A stretch of DNA of 64,000 nucleotides from Mycolicibacterium canariasense. GTDB taxonomy: Bacteria; Actinomycetota; Actinomycetes; Mycobacteriales; Mycobacteriaceae. Location of the stretch: assembly GCF_002101555.1 (NCBI RefSeq), contig NZ_LQOL01000049.1, positions 310,001 to 374,000 of the forward strand, read 5' to 3'. Shown in pieces: positions 38,859 to 47,566 of this stretch (position 1 is the stretch's first letter; every line of letters starts with the position of its first letter). The position numbers were made by a program, and so were the translations under genes. Under the pieces are notes generated by a model. It saw nothing but the letters and a program-made list of their open reading frames with translations. It made no database searches and was not told where the DNA came from.

Positions 38859-39315
38859 TCCGTCCCGACCTCAGGTGCCGGGCCACCAGCCGGTGCCAGC
38901 GTCGCTGCCGGTAGGCGAACAACCCCCGTGCGATGCGCACCGCCACCGGCGTCAGCACACCGGCGTCGATATCGACGGTATCGGTGTAGCGGCAAGTCAA
39001 TTCGGTGACGGGTTCGACATGCAGGGTGTGGTCCCAGCTCTTGAGTACGCCGCCGAATTCGTGGGTGGTGATGGTGCGGCTGTCCGGATCGACACTGCGG
39101 ATCTCCAGGGTGTGCCGGTAGGCGGGAAACACATGGAAGGCGAACAACCAGCCGGTGCCGCGCTCACCCACCTGAAGCGGTGCGCTGCGCCCGGCCAGGG
39201 CCGGCATGCCGAACAGGCCCCGGCACACATAGCGGAACGTCACCGGGTAGTGCATGGCGCGCCACACCGCATCGGCATCGGTGGGCAGAATGGTCTCGAC
39301 ATGTACGCGCTGCAT
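38851..39315 (-). CDS. SRPBCC (polyketide cyclase/START-like) protein
   Basis: 154 residues with the START-like pattern: an N-terminal Val-His-Val-Glu-Thr-Ile-Leu-Pro-Thr-Asp-Ala-Asp-Ala-Val-Trp strand-helix, a Gly-Trp-Leu-Phe-Ala-Phe-His-Val-Phe middle strand and a long C-terminal helix. Such proteins bind hydrophobic ligands. Divergent from the TetR gene with a 70-base gap, so it is a possible target of it. Overlaps the 3' end of the exported-protein gene by 8 bases. Confidence 0.7.
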   Translation of the reverse strand: MQRVHVETILPTDADAVWRAMHYPVTFRYVCRGLFGMPALAGRSAPLQVGERGTGWLFAFHVFPAYRHTLEIRSVDPDSRTITTHEFGGVLKSWDHTLHVEPVTELTCRYTDTVDIDAGVLTPVAVRIARGLFAYRQRRWHRLVARHLRSGRIS

Positions 39316-39385
39316 GCCTCCATTCTCGGAAGCCGCTGCGGTGCCTGACTACTCGCTTTTGTCCTGGAGGCAGCAAGGAGGTTTC

Positions 39386-40120
39386 ATGGCCCCGACCGAT
39401 CGCTTCCGAGCGCGCAAGCAGCCACGACAGGCCCGCTCGGTCGAGACCCGGCAGCGGGTGCTGGACGCGGCTGCTCATGTTTTCGGCACGCACGGGTATG
39501 CCGCGGGCACCACCAATCGCATTGCCGCCGCGGCGGATATGTCGATCGGATCGCTGTATCAGTACTTCCCGAACAAGGACGCCATCCTGGCCGCGCTGAC
39601 CGATGCCCACATCGATGCCGGCGCGGCGCTACTGGCGCAGCGGGCGGCCGCCGGGTTGCCCGCCGGGCTGTCGGACACGCTGCGGCTGTTCGTCCGGGCC
39701 ACCATCGACAACCATCGCGGCGACCCCGCGCTGCACCGGGTGTTGTTCGAGGAGGCGCCGCGCTCCCCCGCGCTGCTGACCCGGCTGCGCGAGGCCGAGC
39801 AGCACGCGGTGGCAGCCACCGCCGAATTGCTGCGCCATCACCCGGAGGTGACCGTCGCCGATCCGGTGCTGGCCGCCAGGATGACGATCGCGGCCATCGA
39901 GTCGCTGGTGCACCGGCTCATCGCCCAACCCGTCGACCCTGCACAACTGGAGGACGAGATCGTCGGGCTGCTGGTGGCGTATCTAACGCGGCAACCCCAG
40001 CAACCGCTCACCGGCCAGGGTGAGCAGAATCTGCTCGGTGCCCCCGGCGATGGACAGGCAGCGGGTGTTGAGGAAGTAGCGCACATCGGGGCTGTCGACG
40101 ATGCCCGCACCGTCGAGTGA
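39386..40120 (+). CDS. TetR-family regulator with run-on C terminus antisense to fadE34
   Basis: 244 residues from an ATG with an AAGGAGG ribosome site. Helix-turn-helix: Thr-Asn-Arg-Ile-Ala-Ala-Ala-Ala-Asp-Met-Ser-Ile-Gly-Ser-Leu-Tyr-Gln-Tyr-Phe (about 45-65). The ligand domain appears complete at Leu-Val-Ala-Tyr-Leu-Thr-Arg (about residue 200); the last ~45 residues are Gly/Gln/Glu-rich and are read from the complement of the fadE34 3' end (39983-40120). Loss of the native stop would explain this. Target unknown; the divergent SRPBCC gene is the likeliest. Confidence 0.78.
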   Translation: MAPTDRFRARKQPRQARSVETRQRVLDAAAHVFGTHGYAAGTTNRIAAAADMSIGSLYQYFPNKDAILAALTDAHIDAGAALLAQRAAAGLPAGLSDTLRLFVRATIDNHRGDPALHRVLFEEAPRSPALLTRLREAEQHAVAATAELLRHHPEVTVADPVLAARMTIAAIESLVHRLIAQPVDPAQLEDEIVGLLVAYLTRQPQQPLTGQGEQNLLGAPGDGQAAGVEEVAHIGAVDDARTVE

Positions 40121-42115
40121 ATCCATGATGGTCTCGGACAGGCCCTGCCGGTAGCGCACCCCGATCAGCTTGCGCACGCTGGACGGCGCACCCGGATCGT
40201 GCCCGCCGACCGCCATTCGGGCGATGAGTTGGTCCAGCAGCGAACCCACTTGTGCCGCAACGATCAACGTCCCCAGCCGGTCGGCCTCGGCGCCGTCGAG
40301 CTCGCGGTCACCGATCACGCCGAGCAGATGTTCCATGCCCTTGTCCAGCGCGCCGCCGGTGGCGATGGCCACCCGCTCGTTGGCCAGCGTGGTGCGGGCC
40401 AACGGCCAGCCGCCGTCGACCGGGCCGACGACCTGCTCGTCGGGGACGAAGAGGTCGTCGAAGAACACCTCGTTGAACAGGGCCTCGCCGGTGATCTCGC
40501 GCAGCGGCCGGATATCGATGCCGGGGGCGCTCATGTCCACCAGGAAGTAGGTGATGCCCTTGTGTTTCGGCGCGTCCGGGTTGGTGCGCGCCAGGCAGAT
40601 ACCCCAATTGGAGCGGTGCGCGTTGGACGTCCACACCTTCTGACCGGTGAGCTTCCAGCCGCTCGTGCCGTCGACCTCCGCGCGAACGGCCTTGGTACGC
40701 AACGCAGCCAGGTCAGAACCCGCGCCCGGCTCCGAGAACAGCTGGCACCAGTAGATGTCACCGGTCAGGGTGCCGGGGATGAACTTCTCGATCTGCTCGG
40801 GTGTGCCGTGCGCCAGGATGGTCGGCGCCGCCCACCACCCGATGGAGATGTCGGGACGCGCCACGTGGGCCGCGGCCAGTTCCTGATCGATGACCAACTG
40901 CTCTGCGGGCGTGGCGTTGCGGCCGTACGGCGTGGGCCAGTGCGGGGCCAGCAGGCCGGCCTCGGCCAGCGCACGCTGGCGCTGATCCTCGGGCAGTGCC
41001 GCGATATCGGCCACGGCGGCGGTGATCTCGGGACGCACCGCCTCGGCTTCGGTCACGTCGACGTGCAGCTGGCGCCGGACGCCGGCCCGGGTCAGCTCGG
41101 CGGTGCGGCGCAACCAGCGCGACCGGCCGCCGAGGAACTGGGACAACGCGTAGGCGCGACGCAGATACAGGTGCGCGTCGTGCTCCCAGGTGATGCCGAT
41201 CCCGCCGAGCACCTGGATGCAATCCCGGGCGTTCTCCTTGGCGGCCTCGATACCGACCGCGGCGGCGACAGCGGCGGCGATCGAGAGCTGGCTGCCGTCG
41301 GGATCGTCGGCGGCGGCGGCGGCCGCGTCGGCGGCGGCGACGGCGGCCTGCTGGCTGCGCAGCAGCATCTCGGCGCACATGTGCTTGACGGCCTGGAAGC
41401 TGCCGATCGGCTTGCCGAACTGTTCGCGCACCTTGGCGTACTCGGTCGCGGTCTGCAACAACCAACGGGCCAGCCCGGCCGCCTCGGTGGCCAACACGGT
41501 GGCCGCCAGGTCCCGCACGCGCTGCGCGGGCGCGGACACCTGTTGGGCCGGCGCGGCGGTCAGCGTGACGCGGGCCAGCGGGCGGGAGAAGTCGGTGGCC
41601 TGCAGGGACTCGATGCACACCCCGTCGGCGGCGGCGTCGACCAGGATCCAGACCGCACCGGCCGGCAGCACCAACACACCCGATGCGTCCGCGCCGAGCA
41701 CCCATTTCGCCGATCCCGACGCCGTGCCGCCGTCGTACGTGATGTCCGATTCCAGGGCCAGGCCGGCGCTGCGTTCGCCGGCGGCGAGCGACTCCAGCAC
41801 CGCCGGGTCGTCGACCACCAGGGTCGCCAGCGCCGTCGTCGCGACGGGGCCGGGCACCAGGGCGGCGGCCGCCTCGTCGACCATGCCCAGCAGATCCTCG
41901 ACACCGCTGCCGGCGCCGCCGTGCTCCTCGGGGACCGCGACACCGAAGGCCCCTAGTTGCGCGAAAGCGTCGTAGGGGCCCCGCCAGGCGGCCGGGTCGC
42001 CGAGTTCCACATTGCGCACCGCGGTGATCGAGTTGGAACTGGCCGCCCAGCTCCGGACGAGTTCCCGGGCGGCAAACTGTTCGGACGTGTCGGCCCTGGA
42101 CGACAACACGGACAC
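39983..42115 (-). CDS. fadE34: Fused acyl-CoA dehydrogenase FadE34 (ChsE3)
   Basis: 710 residues, two acyl-CoA dehydrogenase units in one chain, as in Rv3573c. The N-terminal unit has Arg-Glu-Gln-Phe-Gly-Lys-Pro-Ile-Gly-Ser-Phe-Gln-Ala-Val-Lys-His and Leu-Gly-Gly-Ile-Gly-Ile-Thr-Trp-Glu-His; the C-terminal unit has Phe-Ser-Glu-Pro-Gly-Ala-Gly-Ser-Asp, Thr-Gly-Gln-Lys-Val-Trp-Thr-Ser and Ala-Gly-Gly-Thr-Glu-Gln-Ile. The fusion corresponds to the two-subunit sterol dehydrogenases. It acts on CoA thioesters of steroid side chains. Divergent from kstR with a perfect KstR operator between. Confidence 0.92.
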   Translation of the reverse strand: MSVLSSRADTSEQFAARELVRSWAASSNSITAVRNVELGDPAAWRGPYDAFAQLGAFGVAVPEEHGGAGSGVEDLLGMVDEAAAALVPGPVATTALATLVVDDPAVLESLAAGERSAGLALESDITYDGGTASGSAKWVLGADASGVLVLPAGAVWILVDAAADGVCIESLQATDFSRPLARVTLTAAPAQQVSAPAQRVRDLAATVLATEAAGLARWLLQTATEYAKVREQFGKPIGSFQAVKHMCAEMLLRSQQAAVAAADAAAAAADDPDGSQLSIAAAVAAAVGIEAAKENARDCIQVLGGIGITWEHDAHLYLRRAYALSQFLGGRSRWLRRTAELTRAGVRRQLHVDVTEAEAVRPEITAAVADIAALPEDQRQRALAEAGLLAPHWPTPYGRNATPAEQLVIDQELAAAHVARPDISIGWWAAPTILAHGTPEQIEKFIPGTLTGDIYWCQLFSEPGAGSDLAALRTKAVRAEVDGTSGWKLTGQKVWTSNAHRSNWGICLARTNPDAPKHKGITYFLVDMSAPGIDIRPLREITGEALFNEVFFDDLFVPDEQVVGPVDGGWPLARTTLANERVAIATGGALDKGMEHLLGVIGDRELDGAEADRLGTLIVAAQVGSLLDQLIARMAVGGHDPGAPSSVRKLIGVRYRQGLSETIMDSLDGAGIVDSPDVRYFLNTRCLSIAGGTEQILLTLAGERLLGLPR

Positions 42116-42157
42116 CGGCGACTCCTCGCATTGGGCGGGAAGGCCACGCTTCCCACT

Positions 42158-42171
42158 AGAACGTGTTCTAA
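42158..42171. promoter_or_regulatory. KstR operator between fadE34 and kstR
   Basis: TAGAACGTGTTCTA is a perfect 14-base palindrome matching TnnAACnnGTTnnA. It lies 43 bases before fadE34 and 142 before kstR; a second site is not needed for autoregulation and none was seen. Confidence 0.87.
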
Positions 42172-42312
42172 TAGTGCCAGCGTTCGAACGTCAAGTCGAC
42201 CGCCATCACGGCAGGACACGCCGCTTGTGCAGGGTGCTCGGAGGTGGGAAATTAGCTGTCGACATGCGTATCTTTTTTGTCAAGATCGCACTACCAAGGA
42301 GCAGCTCACCGA

Positions 42313-42975
42313 ATGTCGTCACCAGCACAGCCCGGATCGGGTTCTGACTCACCACGTCAGGTGACGACGGTGGCCGTCCTCGCCGAATCCGAACTGGGAT
42401 CCGAAGCGCAGCGCGAGCGCCGCAAGCGCATCCTGGATGCCACCCTGGCCATCGCCTCCAAGGGCGGTTACGAGGCGGTCCAGATGCGCGCCGTCGCCGA
42501 ACGTGCCGATGTCGCCGTCGGGACCCTGTACCGGTACTTCCCGTCCAAGGTGCATCTGCTGGTGTCGGCGCTGGGCCGGGAATTCGAGCGCATCGACGCC
42601 AAGACCGACCGGGCCTCGCTCACCGGCGGCACGCCGTACCAGCGGCTGAACATGATGGTCGGCCGGCTCAACCGGTCGATGCAGCGCAACCCGTTGCTCA
42701 CCGAGGCCATGACGCGCGCGTTCGTGTTCGCCGACGCGTCGGCCGCGGGTGAAGTCGATCACGTCGGCAAGTTGATGGACTCGATGTTCGCCCGCGCCAT
42801 GAGCGACGGCGAACCGACCGAAGACCAGTACCACATCGCCCGCGTCATCTCCGACGTGTGGCTGTCGAACCTGCTGGCCTGGCTGACCCGGCGCGCTTCG
42901 GCGACCGACGTCAGCAAACGCCTGGACCTGGCGGTCCGGTTGCTCATCGGCGACGGGGAACAATCTAAGGTTTGA
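42313..42975 (+). CDS. kstR: TetR-family repressor KstR (cholesterol regulon)
   Basis: 220 residues from the ATG at 42313, 11 bases after an AAGGAG site; a later GTG (42361) would give a product closer to the M. tuberculosis length. Helix-turn-helix: Met-Arg-Ala-Val-Ala-Glu-Arg-Ala-Asp-Val-Ala-Val-Gly-Thr-Leu-Tyr-Arg-Tyr-Phe-Pro. The sequence after Leu-Ala-Glu-Ser-Glu-Leu-Gly is almost identical to recalled Rv3574. KstR represses the cholesterol side-chain and ring genes and is released by 3-oxo-cholestenoyl-CoA-type ligands. Three bases before otsB. Confidence 0.93.
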   Translation: MSSPAQPGSGSDSPRQVTTVAVLAESELGSEAQRERRKRILDATLAIASKGGYEAVQMRAVAERADVAVGTLYRYFPSKVHLLVSALGREFERIDAKTDRASLTGGTPYQRLNMMVGRLNRSMQRNPLLTEAMTRAFVFADASAAGEVDHVGKLMDSMFARAMSDGEPTEDQYHIARVISDVWLSNLLAWLTRRASATDVSKRLDLAVRLLIGDGEQSKV

Positions 42976-42978
42976 CGG

Positions 42979-43713
42979 GTGGATGATCTGCAGCACGCGC
43001 TGACTGCTATCGCCCGGACCCCGCGCCTGCTGGTCACCTCCGATTTCGACGGCACGCTGGCGCCGATCGTCAACAACCCGGCCGACGCCCGGCCGCTGCC
43101 CGCGGCGGCCGAGGCCCTGGTCGCCCTGTCGGCGCTGCCCGATACCACCGCCGCGCTGATCTCCGGGCGCGCGCGCGACGTGCTGCGGGAATTGTCCGGG
43201 ATGCCGGACAGTGTGGCACTCGTCGGTAGCCACGGCGCGGAGTTCGACACCGGCTTCGTCCGCGACATCGACACCGGCCTGCTGGCCACCATCACGGCCA
43301 CGCTGCGCGACATCGCCGCCGACCGGCCCGGGGTGACCGTCGAGACGAAACCGGCCAGCGTCGCCCTGCACGTCCGCAATGCCGACCCGGCCGACGGCGA
43401 CGCGGCGCTCGCGGCGGCCCGGGCCGCCGCCCGGTCCTGGGACGCGCACCTCACCAGCGGCAAGGCGGTGCTGGAATTCGCGGTGATCGTCACCGACAAG
43501 GGCGAGGCGGTGGATGAGCTACGCCGGCGACACGATGCCACCGCGGTGGTGTTCCTCGGTGACGACGTCACCGACGAGAAGGCGTTCCGCCGGCTGCGGG
43601 AGACCGATATCGGGGTCAAGGTCGGGCCGGGCGACACCCTGGCCCGCTACCGCGTCCCGGCCCCGGAGGACGTCGCCGAGGTGCTGCGCTTCCTGGTTGC
43701 CGCGCGGCGCTGA
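42979..43713 (+). CDS. otsB: Trehalose-6-phosphate phosphatase
   Basis: 244 residues from a GTG three bases after kstR. HAD-superfamily motifs: Asp22-Phe-Asp24-Gly-Thr-Leu-Ala-Pro (nucleophile and acid/base), Ser-Gly-Arg, Gly-Ser-His-Gly-Ala-Glu, Lys in Thr-Lys-Pro-Ala-Ser, and Gly-Asp-Asp-Val-Thr-Asp-Glu. It releases phosphate from trehalose-6-phosphate. It lacks the long N-terminal extension of OtsB2. Probably co-transcribed with kstR, an odd pairing with no obvious shared role. Abuts the convergent LacI gene. Confidence 0.85.
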   Translation: MDDLQHALTAIARTPRLLVTSDFDGTLAPIVNNPADARPLPAAAEALVALSALPDTTAALISGRARDVLRELSGMPDSVALVGSHGAEFDTGFVRDIDTGLLATITATLRDIAADRPGVTVETKPASVALHVRNADPADGDAALAAARAAARSWDAHLTSGKAVLEFAVIVTDKGEAVDELRRRHDATAVVFLGDDVTDEKAFRRLRETDIGVKVGPGDTLARYRVPAPEDVAEVLRFLVAARR

Positions 43714-44814
43714 TCAGGCGGGCGGCCCCGCGGTCCGCCCCCGCATCAGTTCGGTGGCCAGCATGTCGATGACCGGCAGGCCCGAACGCGGCGGGTTGTG
43801 CAACAACCGACCCGCGCGCCGGCCCTTCTCCATGCTGGGCTGCGCGACCGTGGTCAGGCCACGGCGCAACGCCTCGGGCACCCCGTCGAAACCCGTCACC
43901 GTCATCTGGCCGGGCACGTAGATTCCGCGCGACCGCAGGGCATCCATCGCCGACAGCGCCAGCACATCGGCAGTGCACATCAACGCCGTGATGCGCGGAT
44001 TGCGGGCCAGCGCCACCTCGGCGGCCTGCCCGCCGGAAGCGGGCCCGTGGTCGTAGCTTTCCACCACGGTGACCGACGCCGGGTCCAGTCCGGCCGCCTT
44101 CATCGCGTCGAAGAGTCCGTGCGCGCGTTCGCGCTGCACGTGGAAGTGGGGCGAGTTCAGCCGCTCGGGTGGGGCCACCGCGGGGGTGGGATGGTCGTGC
44201 GGCCAGTCCCGGCCCAGCCGCATGGTCAGCAGGCCGATCTCGCGGTGGCCAAGTCCGACAACGTGTTCGGCGAGCTGGCGCATGGCGGCGCGGTCGTCGA
44301 TGCACACCCGGGAACTGCCCGGCACATCCTTGGGTTGGTCGACGACGACGACCGGCAGGTGCCGCTGCAGCACCACCGGCAGATAGGGGTCGTCGTCGGA
44401 GGCCGAATAGATGACGAATCCGTCCACCCCCGCCGACAGCACCGCGGCCGTGCCGTCGGCGACGCTGCGGTTGGGGCCGGCGGCCACCAGCAGCAGGCCC
44501 TGCCCCGCCTCTTCACATGACTCGGCAAGCCCGGCAACGAAATCCAGGGCGGCCGGATCGCTGAACGAATAGTGCAGCGGTTCGGTGATCATGAGGCCGA
44601 CGGCACCGGCCTTGCGGGTGCGCAGCGACCGCGCCACCGGGTCGGGCCCGGGGTAGCCCATCTCCTTGGCGGCGGCCAGCACCCGTTCCCGGAGTTCGGT
44701 GGACAGCTGGTCGGGACGGTTGTACGCGTTGGAGATCGTGGTGCGCGAAACCTTCAGTTCGGCGGCCAACGAGGCCAGGGTGGCCCGTCGCCTGGGCGCC
44801 GGGCTTCTGGACAT
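43714..44814 (-). CDS. LacI-family transcriptional regulator (Rv3575c-like)
   Basis: 366 residues from an ATG with GGAGAG ribosome site. N-terminal LacI helix-turn-helix: Thr-Leu-Ala-Ser-Leu-Ala-Ala-Glu-Leu-Lys-Val-Ser-Arg-Thr-Thr-Ile-Ser-Asn-Ala-Tyr-Asn-Arg (about 12-33) then the Ala-hinge; C-terminal periplasmic-binding fold with Val-Thr-Gly-Phe-Asp-Gly-Val-Pro-Glu-Ala. Target and ligand unknown; the neighbouring otsB suggests a sugar but there is no direct evidence. Conserved in place next to kstR. Confidence 0.85.
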   Translation of the reverse strand: MSRSPAPRRRATLASLAAELKVSRTTISNAYNRPDQLSTELRERVLAAAKEMGYPGPDPVARSLRTRKAGAVGLMITEPLHYSFSDPAALDFVAGLAESCEEAGQGLLLVAAGPNRSVADGTAAVLSAGVDGFVIYSASDDDPYLPVVLQRHLPVVVVDQPKDVPGSSRVCIDDRAAMRQLAEHVVGLGHREIGLLTMRLGRDWPHDHPTPAVAPPERLNSPHFHVQRERAHGLFDAMKAAGLDPASVTVVESYDHGPASGGQAAEVALARNPRITALMCTADVLALSAMDALRSRGIYVPGQMTVTGFDGVPEALRRGLTTVAQPSMEKGRRAGRLLHNPPRSGLPVIDMLATELMRGRTAGPPA

Positions 44815-44825
44815 GCTCTCCGAGA

Positions 44826-45716
44826 TTAGTGGACGTGCAGCCCGGAAGGGCCGTGTGGCGGCGCGATTCGCCGATCCGTTCCGGTTCGTTGGGCGATCGC
44901 CCACACCACCAGCCAGATGATGCTGACGATCGTGACGATGACGAAGCTGGGCGGAACGTTGAACATCGCCGACAGCGCCAGCCCTGCCCACACGGAGAAC
45001 ACCGCCAGCAGCGTGGAGGCCAGCATGGCCAGTCCCGGCCGGGCCACCAGCATGATCGCCGTGGCCGCGGGCGTGACCACCAGGGCGAACAGCAGCAGGG
45101 TGCCGACCGCCTGGACCGCCATCGTCACCGCCAGCCCGAGCAGCGCCATGAACACCACCGACAGCACCCGCACCGGGACGCCCTTGGCCTCGGCGACCTC
45201 GGCATTGATCGAGGCGAACAACAACGGCCGGTAGACGAACGCGACGACGACGGCCAGCACCAGCACCGCCAGCCCGAACGACACCAGCTGCTCATGGGTC
45301 ACCGCGAGCAGATTCCCGAACAGCACGTTGGTGACGGTGCTGCTGCTCTTGGTGGCCTGCGAACTGAAGAACAGGCCCAGCCCGGTGGCGGCGGCCAGCA
45401 CCGTGCCGGTCGCCACCTCCCGCTCGTCGGCGCGTTTGCCCAGCGCACCGATCACCAGCGCACCCCCGATGCAGAACGTCGCCAGCCCGATGGTGACGGG
45501 CAGGCCGAGCAGCACCGCTCCGGTGGCACCGGGAAAACCGATGTGCGCCAACGCATGTGCGGCGAAGGCACTGTTGCGCACCACGATGAAATAGCCGATC
45601 AGCCCGGCGGCCAGGGCCACCAGGGTGCCGCCGATCAGGGCATTGCGCATGAACGCCGACGTGAGGATCTGCCACCAGTTCTCCTGGTAGCCCAGCGCCA
45701 GCACGGTGGTTTGCAT
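44826..45716 (-). CDS. znuB: Zinc/manganese-type ABC transporter permease ZnuB
   Basis: 296 residues with eight or nine membrane segments and the ABC-3 family pattern: Asn-Ser-Ala-Phe-Ala-Ala-His-Ala-Leu-Ala-His-Ile-Gly-Phe-Pro-Gly (about 50-65), and Gly-Thr-Leu-Leu-Leu-Phe-Ala-Leu-Val-Val-Thr-Pro-Ala-Ala-Thr-Ala. Start overlaps the ATPase stop (TGATG). Third gene of the high-affinity zinc importer transcribed leftward from 47486. Confidence 0.88.
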   Translation of the reverse strand: MQTTVLALGYQENWWQILTSAFMRNALIGGTLVALAAGLIGYFIVVRNSAFAAHALAHIGFPGATGAVLLGLPVTIGLATFCIGGALVIGALGKRADEREVATGTVLAAATGLGLFFSSQATKSSSTVTNVLFGNLLAVTHEQLVSFGLAVLVLAVVVAFVYRPLLFASINAEVAEAKGVPVRVLSVVFMALLGLAVTMAVQAVGTLLLFALVVTPAATAIMLVARPGLAMLASTLLAVFSVWAGLALSAMFNVPPSFVIVTIVSIIWLVVWAIAQRTGTDRRIAPPHGPSGLHVH

Positions 45717-46504
45717 CAGATACTCCGGACGTACAGGTCGCCCTGTGGGGTGTGCACCACTTGGATGGAGGTGCCGTACAGGTGGCTCAGCAGGTCGGCG
45801 TCGACGACCTCGTCGGTGGTGTCGAAATGCGCGTGCCCGTCGAGCAGGTAGATCGCGCCGTCCAGCACGGCAAGCAGTGGGTTCAGATCGTGGGCGACCA
45901 CCAGGATGGTCACCCCGAGTTCGTCGCGGATCTTGGCCAGCAGCCGCACGATATCGCGCTGATTGCGGACGTCCAGCGCGGTCAGCGGCTCGTCCAGGAT
46001 GAGCAGCCGGGGGCGGGCCACCAGCGCCTCGGCGATCGCGATGCGCTGCCGCTGCCCGCCGGACAGCTGGGACAGCCTGCGGTGCGCGAACTCCGAGGCG
46101 TCGACGGCGGCGAGCACGTCGGCGACCCTGGCACGCTCGGCGGCGCTGGCCCGCCCGAACCCCCACCGATTCCCGGTCAACCCGAGCAGCACCGCGTCAC
46201 AGGCCCGGATCGCGTTACCCGCGGCGACGGCGTAGTTCTGCGGCACATAACCGATCAACCCGGTGGCGGCGCCGGGCGGCTTGCCGAGCACCCGGATGGT
46301 GCCCGACCCGACCGGAATCGTGCCCAGCACGGCGTGCAGCAGGGTGGTCTTGCCCGACCCGCTGGAGCCGATGACGGCGACGATGCCGCCGGCCGGCACG
46401 TCGAACGTGCCCTCCGACCAGATCAGCCGGCCGCCGCGAACGACGCTGACGTCCTGGAACGAGAGCGCGGGCGGTTCGGATTCGGATGGGTCAGGGCTGG
46501 ACAC
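45716..46504 (-). CDS. znuC: Zinc ABC transporter ATPase ZnuC
   Basis: 262 residues from a GTG inside the end of znuA (TTG at 46507 is also possible). Walker A Gly-Ser-Ser-Gly-Ser-Gly-Lys-Thr-Thr, signature Leu-Ser-Gly-Gly-Gln-Arg-Gln-Arg, Walker B Leu-Leu-Ile-Leu-Asp-Glu-Pro-Leu, and the ABC-3 ATPase Val-Pro-Gln-Asn-Tyr. Overlap with both neighbours implies coupled synthesis. Confidence 0.87.
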   Translation of the reverse strand: MSSPDPSESEPPALSFQDVSVVRGGRLIWSEGTFDVPAGGIVAVIGSSGSGKTTLLHAVLGTIPVGSGTIRVLGKPPGAATGLIGYVPQNYAVAAGNAIRACDAVLLGLTGNRWGFGRASAAERARVADVLAAVDASEFAHRRLSQLSGGQRQRIAIAEALVARPRLLILDEPLTALDVRNQRDIVRLLAKIRDELGVTILVVAHDLNPLLAVLDGAIYLLDGHAHFDTTDEVVDADLLSHLYGTSIQVVHTPQGDLYVRSI

Positions 46505-47486
46505 CAAGGGCCTTGGCGAGTGCGGTGAGTTGGTCCACCTGCCAAGCCTCGAATGATTTCGCGCCCGGCGCCACCGTTTCGGTCACGTTCACCACCGGAA
46601 TCCCGGCATTCTGCGCCGCGGTGCGGATCTGTTCGGGCACCGATCCCTCGGTCTGGGTGTTGTAGATGAGAACGTCGACACCCTTGCCATTCAACAGCTT
46701 CAGGAAGGCGTCCAGGTCGGCCGGGGAGGGATCGGTCTCGTTGCTCGCGGCCGCCTGGAAGCCCGCAGGGGTCTTGTTCTGCAAGCCGACCGCCGCGGCC
46801 ATGTAGTCGAAGACGGATTCGGTGGCGCCGTAGGTCTTGCCGGCCGCGCCGGCCTTGATCTTGGCGATCAGTTCGTCGTAGGGCTGCAGTGCGGTGGTGA
46901 ACGCGCTGCGCTGGGCCGCGAAGTAGTCCTTGGCCTGCGGGGCCAGCTCGCCGAGCTTGGCGGTGACCGCGTCGGCGACCGCGGTCACGGCGGTCGGGTT
47001 GTACCAGGCGTGCGGATTCACCCCGTCGCCGTGGTCATGGCCGTCCTGATCGTCGTGATCGGGGTGCGAGTCGTCGTGTTCGATGCCGCCGGCCTCCAGG
47101 GCGTTGATCACGGGCGCGTTGGGCGCGGAGCTGGCCGCCAGCTTGCTGGCCCATTCGTCGTAGTGGCCGCCGTTGACGACGACGAGCTGGGCGCCGGTGA
47201 AGGTGGCGGCGTCCGACGGGGACGGCTCGAAATCGTGCGGGTCCACCGACGACCCGGCCAGGATCGTCGTCACCTTCGCGCAGGCCCCGCCGAGGCTGTT
47301 CACGATTTGCCCCCACTGGTCGACGCTGACCACGACGTTCACCGGGGTGGTCGGGCAGTCCCCGGAGGCGGCGGCGGTCGAGGTCGTCGCCGTGGTGGTG
47401 CCGCCGCCCGAGCAGGCGGCAAGGGCGAACGGAACGGCGAGCACCAGGCCGGTGGCCACGGTGCGGAGGGTCTTCGGGGCGGTCAT
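46491..47486 (-). CDS. znuA: Zinc-binding lipoprotein of ABC transporter ZnuA
   Basis: 331 residues. Lipobox Leu-Ala-Ala-Cys at Cys25. Cluster A-1 binding protein with His in Asp-Pro-His-Asp-Phe-Glu-Pro and a His/Asp-rich loop (about 145-165: alternating His and Asp) followed by Asn-Pro-His-Ala-Trp-Tyr, the hallmark of zinc ZnuA proteins. I chose Met at 47486; the longer frame would start in the regulatory region. A Zur-like box lies just upstream. Confidence 0.88.
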   Translation of the reverse strand: MTAPKTLRTVATGLVLAVPFALAACSGGGTTTATTSTAAASGDCPTTPVNVVVSVDQWGQIVNSLGGACAKVTTILAGSSVDPHDFEPSPSDAATFTGAQLVVVNGGHYDEWASKLAASSAPNAPVINALEAGGIEHDDSHPDHDDQDGHDHGDGVNPHAWYNPTAVTAVADAVTAKLGELAPQAKDYFAAQRSAFTTALQPYDELIAKIKAGAAGKTYGATESVFDYMAAAVGLQNKTPAGFQAAASNETDPSPADLDAFLKLLNGKGVDVLIYNTQTEGSVPEQIRTAAQNAGIPVVNVTETVAPGAKSFEAWQVDQLTALAKALGVQP

Positions 47487-47490
47487 GGCG

Positions 47491-47513
47491 ATAACGATAA
47501 CCGTTTGCATTAA
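47491..47513. promoter_or_regulatory. Zur-like box upstream of znuACB
   Basis: On the minus strand TTAATGCAAACGGTTATCG continues to an imperfect AT-rich palindrome of 23 bases, five bases before znuA. Resembles the TGAAAA-N3-TTTTCA Zur core but with mismatches in both arms. Weaker than the box at 47540. Confidence 0.55.
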
Positions 47514-47539
47514 CCATCGCACAATCGGATCATGTTTCT

Positions 47540-47554
47540 TGAAAATCGTTTTCA
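47540..47554. promoter_or_regulatory. Zur box upstream of COG0523 GTPase
   Basis: TGAAAATCGTTTTCA, a perfect inverted repeat around a 3-base centre, fits the recalled mycobacterial Zur core. It lies 12 bases before the GTPase start and about 55 from znuA, so it may control both. Confidence 0.75.
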
Positions 47555-47566
47555 TTAAGGAGTCAT

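Noticed and set aside
40199..41956. A 585-codon open frame opposite fadE34
   Set aside because: Low-complexity Gly/Arg/His composition and no domain; shadow of fadE34.
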